Source: JABLTI01 sp035528035
Lineage (GTDB): Archaea; Asgardarchaeota; Heimdallarchaeia; JABLTI01
Reading direction: 5' to 3'
Length of the DNA: 64,000 bases
NCBI GenBank assembly: GCA_035528035.1
Contig: DATKZI010000052.1
Coordinates: 62,001 to 126,000 of the forward strand
The notes beneath the pieces were generated by a model. That model saw only the letters and a list, made by a program, of their open reading frames with translations, ran no database searches and was not told the origin of the DNA. The position numbers and the translations under genes were made by a program. The stretch's first letter is position 1; the number at the start of each line of letters is the position of its first letter. Shown here piece after piece: positions 61,754 to 64,000 of this stretch.

Positions 61754-62761
61754 TCAAACTATTGGGGTTATTCTATTGTAGGTTTGGTATAAAGCATCAT
61801 AGATGTCTTTATCTTTCATACTATCCCAAATCTGACTAAATATCGGTACTATTTCTTTTACATCTGAAACGTTATAAGGATCACTAGTATCCTTAATTTT
61901 GAAAAGTTGATAGAGATTTTGTTTTATATGAACACATGCAGCATCTACAATAACTGAAAGTTTTTCATGATAAGTGTGAGCTATTGGATTTAGCTTCTCG
62001 TTTTCAAAGATATTTATATTTAGTAAAATAGAACGTCCGATTTCATGTATGACTATCTTGTAGATATCAAGATCTTCAAGATTATAAGCAACTATGATTT
62101 TTTCTGCCAATAAATTAGTAGCAATTGTGGTTGTAGGTTCGACTAAACAGATTGCAAATTCCCCATAAGGATAAATTATGTTCAATTTTTTCTGCCAAAT
62201 ATTAATAATATTGATTGGTGAAAAAAGTAAATTTAATTCCTTTGCTCGTTTTTCGATTTTTATCTTTGCTTCTTTTTCCCAATATTCACAATAAAATCGT
62301 TCCCATACACCCAATAAAATCTTCTTGAATTTATTTATTAAATCTATAATGATTTCTTTATTTTCTGATAGATTTTTAAAATGATTGTCAAAAAAACTTA
62401 TAGGGGCGTACATTGACAAATTATCAAATACTCCTGGATAACTATCAATCAAAGATTCCATTGAACCTTCAGCAATAGCATCACTAATTCTATCAAAATT
62501 TCCTAGAACCATTTCAATATCTTCTGCTGGAATATAACTTGGTATTTGATAAAGTATAGCATATAATTCAGCATTACACCCAAGAGTCATACATTTCTTT
62601 GAAAGTTCTTCCCAGTCTTCATATTCTTCATCTAATATTGTAAAATGGTGTTTTAAACCATAATCAGAATCATAAAATGACCCTTCTACTTCTAGACATG
62701 AAAAAATATGCATTAAAATATTCGGTGTAAGACTTGTGGTAACTAATACTTGCGGAGTCAA
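61754..62761 (-). CDS. Unknown protein with degenerate zincin-like HEIGR motif
   Basis: The protein has 335 residues, soluble, with no membrane helix. Near the C-terminal third there is IYKIVIHEIGRSILLN followed, about 30 residues later, by VIVDAACVHI. In minimal zinc peptidases the first motif would be HExxH with a further ligand; here the second His is Arg. The first 150 residues are helical with no recognised motif. Family unknown. It lies upstream of the M20 gene on the same strand, separated by about 55 bases. Confidence 0.5.
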   Translation of the reverse strand: MTPQVLVTTSLTPNILMHIFSCLEVEGSFYDSDYGLKHHFTILDEEYEDWEELSKKCMTLGCNAELYAILYQIPSYIPAEDIEMVLGNFDRISDAIAEGSMESLIDSYPGVFDNLSMYAPISFFDNHFKNLSENKEIIIDLINKFKKILLGVWERFYCEYWEKEAKIKIEKRAKELNLLFSPINIINIWQKKLNIIYPYGEFAICLVEPTTTIATNLLAEKIIVAYNLEDLDIYKIVIHEIGRSILLNINIFENEKLNPIAHTYHEKLSVIVDAACVHIKQNLYQLFKIKDTSDPYNVSDVKEIVPIFSQIWDSMKDKDIYDALYQTYNRITPIV

Positions 62762-62860
62762 TTTTTCCTCTCCATCCAGATAATAGCCTAGCTTTTAAGT
62801 ATTTAATATCAAATAAAGAGTTTATGTTAGATTAAGAATATTTAAAAAATAAAAAGAAGT

Positions 62861-63142
62861 TCAAGCATTTTCAGCAACAGAGGTATAAATCATTACTTCG
62901 TTCGTTGAATCATTAACTAGTGCTATTTTTGTATCTTTAGGCAATAATTTGAGATGATTTTGAATACATTTTGGATGAGCTTTTCGTTTATCTTCTAATG
63001 TTTCATCTGAAAAAATTAACATACAATCTTCATCACTAAAGCTAAATCCACACAAATAACATTGTTCCTTGGCGATGGATTTTTCAATTATAGGTGCTTT
63101 TTGATCAGTAACGATAAGCCCGAAGATTTTCTGATTAGACAT
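62861..63142 (-). CDS. Small protein with treble-clef-like zinc site
   Basis: The protein has 93 residues. The middle has QCYLCGFSFSDEDC and, 26 residues later, AHPKCIQNHL, giving a C-x2-C and H-x2-C pair that could bind zinc in a treble clef. Flanking strands (FGLIVTDQKAPII and KIALVNDSTNEVMIY) suggest a compact alpha-beta domain. Its stop lies about 100 bases from the start of the neighbour at 61754 on the same strand. Unknown family. Confidence 0.45.
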   Translation of the reverse strand: MSNQKIFGLIVTDQKAPIIEKSIAKEQCYLCGFSFSDEDCMLIFSDETLEDKRKAHPKCIQNHLKLLPKDTKIALVNDSTNEVMIYTSVAENA

Positions 63143-63355
63143 ATTTATTTTTTTGCCCCAAGCAATTTATTAGTGAAAAGATTACCAAAATTATAAGAGT
63201 ATATTATATTACCTACTAAAAACAAATATAAGGATTACCAATTAGGAAAAAAAGTCTAATAAAGAGCTTTTTTTAGTAAAACAATTTATATTAAATGAAA
63301 TAATAAATCAATAATTAAAAAGCAAGCAACATTTAATGAACAAAAGTTGATTGAG

Positions 63356-63763
63356 ATGAGTAGGGATTTAACTACTAAAACACAACAATTACCTTTACTT
63401 TTGAGGAATTTAAAGAAGGCTTTTGGTAATAATATACAAGGTCCTTTGGAATACAGAGAGAAGGAATTTAGCGCAACTACAAAAGCTGTTTTTATACCTG
63501 ACGTTGTAAAATTTCTAGCAAATAGAGGAATCCGTAAATTAGCAGCAATATATGCTTGGGAAACTGAAAAAGATATTAAGATTTCTTATCACTTTATAGC
63601 TAAGATTGGTAATGAATTCTCAGACTCCAAAATTACTATTATAACTTTTTTACCATTAAATGAAAGATCAATTTTTTCCATCAAGAAAATATTTCAAAAT
63701 GCACGAATTTTTGAAGAAGATATAACCAAAAATTTAGCGATAGAATTTTTGGATAAAAAATAA
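63356..63763 (+). CDS. NuoC/HycE-N-like (complex I 30 kDa) subunit
   Basis: The protein has 135 residues from the ATG at 63356; an in-frame TTG nine bases upstream is an alternative. The second half has the pattern of the 30 kDa subunit family: IKISYHFIAKIG (the vYHL strand), and IFSIKKIFQNARIFEEDITK matching the family's SIxxIxxxAxxxEREIxD segment, then NLAIEF. The first part (about 1-60) matches loosely. These proteins are the quinone- or ferredoxin-side arm subunit of complex I and group 4 hydrogenases. The next gene starts about 175 bases later on the same strand. Confidence 0.65.
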   Translation: MSRDLTTKTQQLPLLLRNLKKAFGNNIQGPLEYREKEFSATTKAVFIPDVVKFLANRGIRKLAAIYAWETEKDIKISYHFIAKIGNEFSDSKITIITFLPLNERSIFSIKKIFQNARIFEEDITKNLAIEFLDKK

Positions 63764-63938
63764 GAAAGATTTTTGGGTTTCATTTTTCCTTTCATTTTTA
63801 TACAAGAACTCAATTTTTTTATGTTAAATTAAAAATGTACGTTCAGTAACATAAATTAAGCTATTCTGTTAAAGTAAGATTAGATTTGGATTTATTTATC
63901 AAAAAATATTAAATATTAATAAAATGGGTTGATTGCTG

Positions 63939-64000
63939 TTGCCTGATAAAAAAGATAAAAAAATAAAAGAAGAAGCAGGAGAACCCGAAACCACTTTAAC
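63939..64000 (+). CDS. Start of a CDS cut by the right window edge
   Basis: A frame opens at a TTG at 63939 and reads a lysine/glutamate-rich N-terminus (PDKKDKKIKEEAGEPETTL) to the end with no stop. GGTTGAT lies about seven bases before the start. Only about 20 codons are seen, so the product is unknown. From its position after a NuoC-like gene, a NuoD/HycE-type large subunit would be expected, but the visible part is only a charged leader. Confidence 0.35.
   Translation, partial: MPDKKDKKIKEEAGEPETTL

Noticed and set aside
1..64000. CRISPR arrays, insertion sequences, prophage genes
   Set aside because: No array of evenly spaced repeats and no transposase, integrase or phage structural genes were seen.

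Overview
The window is AT-rich archaeal chromosome, and the gene content points to an Asgard (Promethearchaeota) lineage. Archaeal markers are the uS13-uS4-uS11 ribosomal cluster, the GatD/GatE amidotransferase, archaeal DnaG, the Hjc resolvase, archaeal-type S-adenosylmethionine synthetase and an ADP-dependent sugar kinase. Asgard-like features are a Rab/Ras-like small GTPase with a C-terminal coiled coil, a second small GTPase, many coiled-coil, HEAT and zinc-ribbon proteins of unknown role, and cell-surface proteins with a signal peptide and a C-terminal membrane anchor. I cannot assign a class (Loki- or Heimdall-like) from the sequence alone. Start codons are often TTG or GTG, and ribosome-binding sites are of the AGGAGGTGA type.

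Layout. 1-1614: ribosomal proteins uS11 (cut by the window edge), uS4 and uS13, minus strand. 1839-4559: a 7-TM protein, two small proteins and a coiled-coil winged-helix protein. 4565-8103: divergent gatE and gatD, followed by small zinc-binding and helical proteins to 9747. 9896-14061: two large anchored surface proteins, one a peptide-binding protein whose halves appear circularly permuted and the other a divergent zinc-phospholipase-C/S1-nuclease-like protein. 14173-18511: class II HMG-CoA reductase, a NifS-IscU pair and a DegT/DnrJ aminotransferase. 18708-24559: a double GNAT protein, TatD, a coiled-coil protein abutting the Rab-like GTPase, and a tandem pair of anchored zinc-ribbon proteins. 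24587-33473: TldE/TldD, an M48 peptidase with an EF-hand-like loop, a HEAT-like protein, and LeuC/LeuD-type hydro-lyase subunits. 33775-45513: DnaJ, SAM synthetase, a degenerate metallo-beta-lactamase-fold protein, the second GTPase, a serine hydrolase, the ADP-dependent kinase, a D-rich membrane protein, an unknown protein with flanking promoter repeats, a structured RNA candidate, Hjc and a HEAT protein. 45745-52649: GNAT, a membrane winged-helix/zinc-ribbon protein, an AhpD-like protein, an MFS transporter, two RDD proteins and a DUF2207 protein. 53340-56526: DnaG and a LonB-like AAA+ ATPase without a protease domain. 56561-63142: SufS-like desulfurase, a 749-residue helical-repeat protein, an M20 peptidase and unknown proteins. 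63356-64000: a NuoC/HycE-N-like subunit and the start of another gene, possibly the beginning of a respiratory-complex or hydrogenase operon.

The most unusual items are the circularly permuted binding protein (9896-11698); the structured RNA region with two mutually exclusive hairpins (43555-43681); the protease-less LonB-like ATPase with a zinc-ribbon insert (54946-56526); the EF-hand loop inside an M48 peptidase (28458-29873); the coiled-coil/GTPase unit (20612-22241); and the regulatory repeats at 42693-42771, 3979-4007, 3095-3132 and 38184-38202. Many gene ends carry perfect hairpins beside T-tracts that look like intrinsic, often bidirectional, terminators. I saw no tRNA, rRNA, CRISPR array or insertion sequence.
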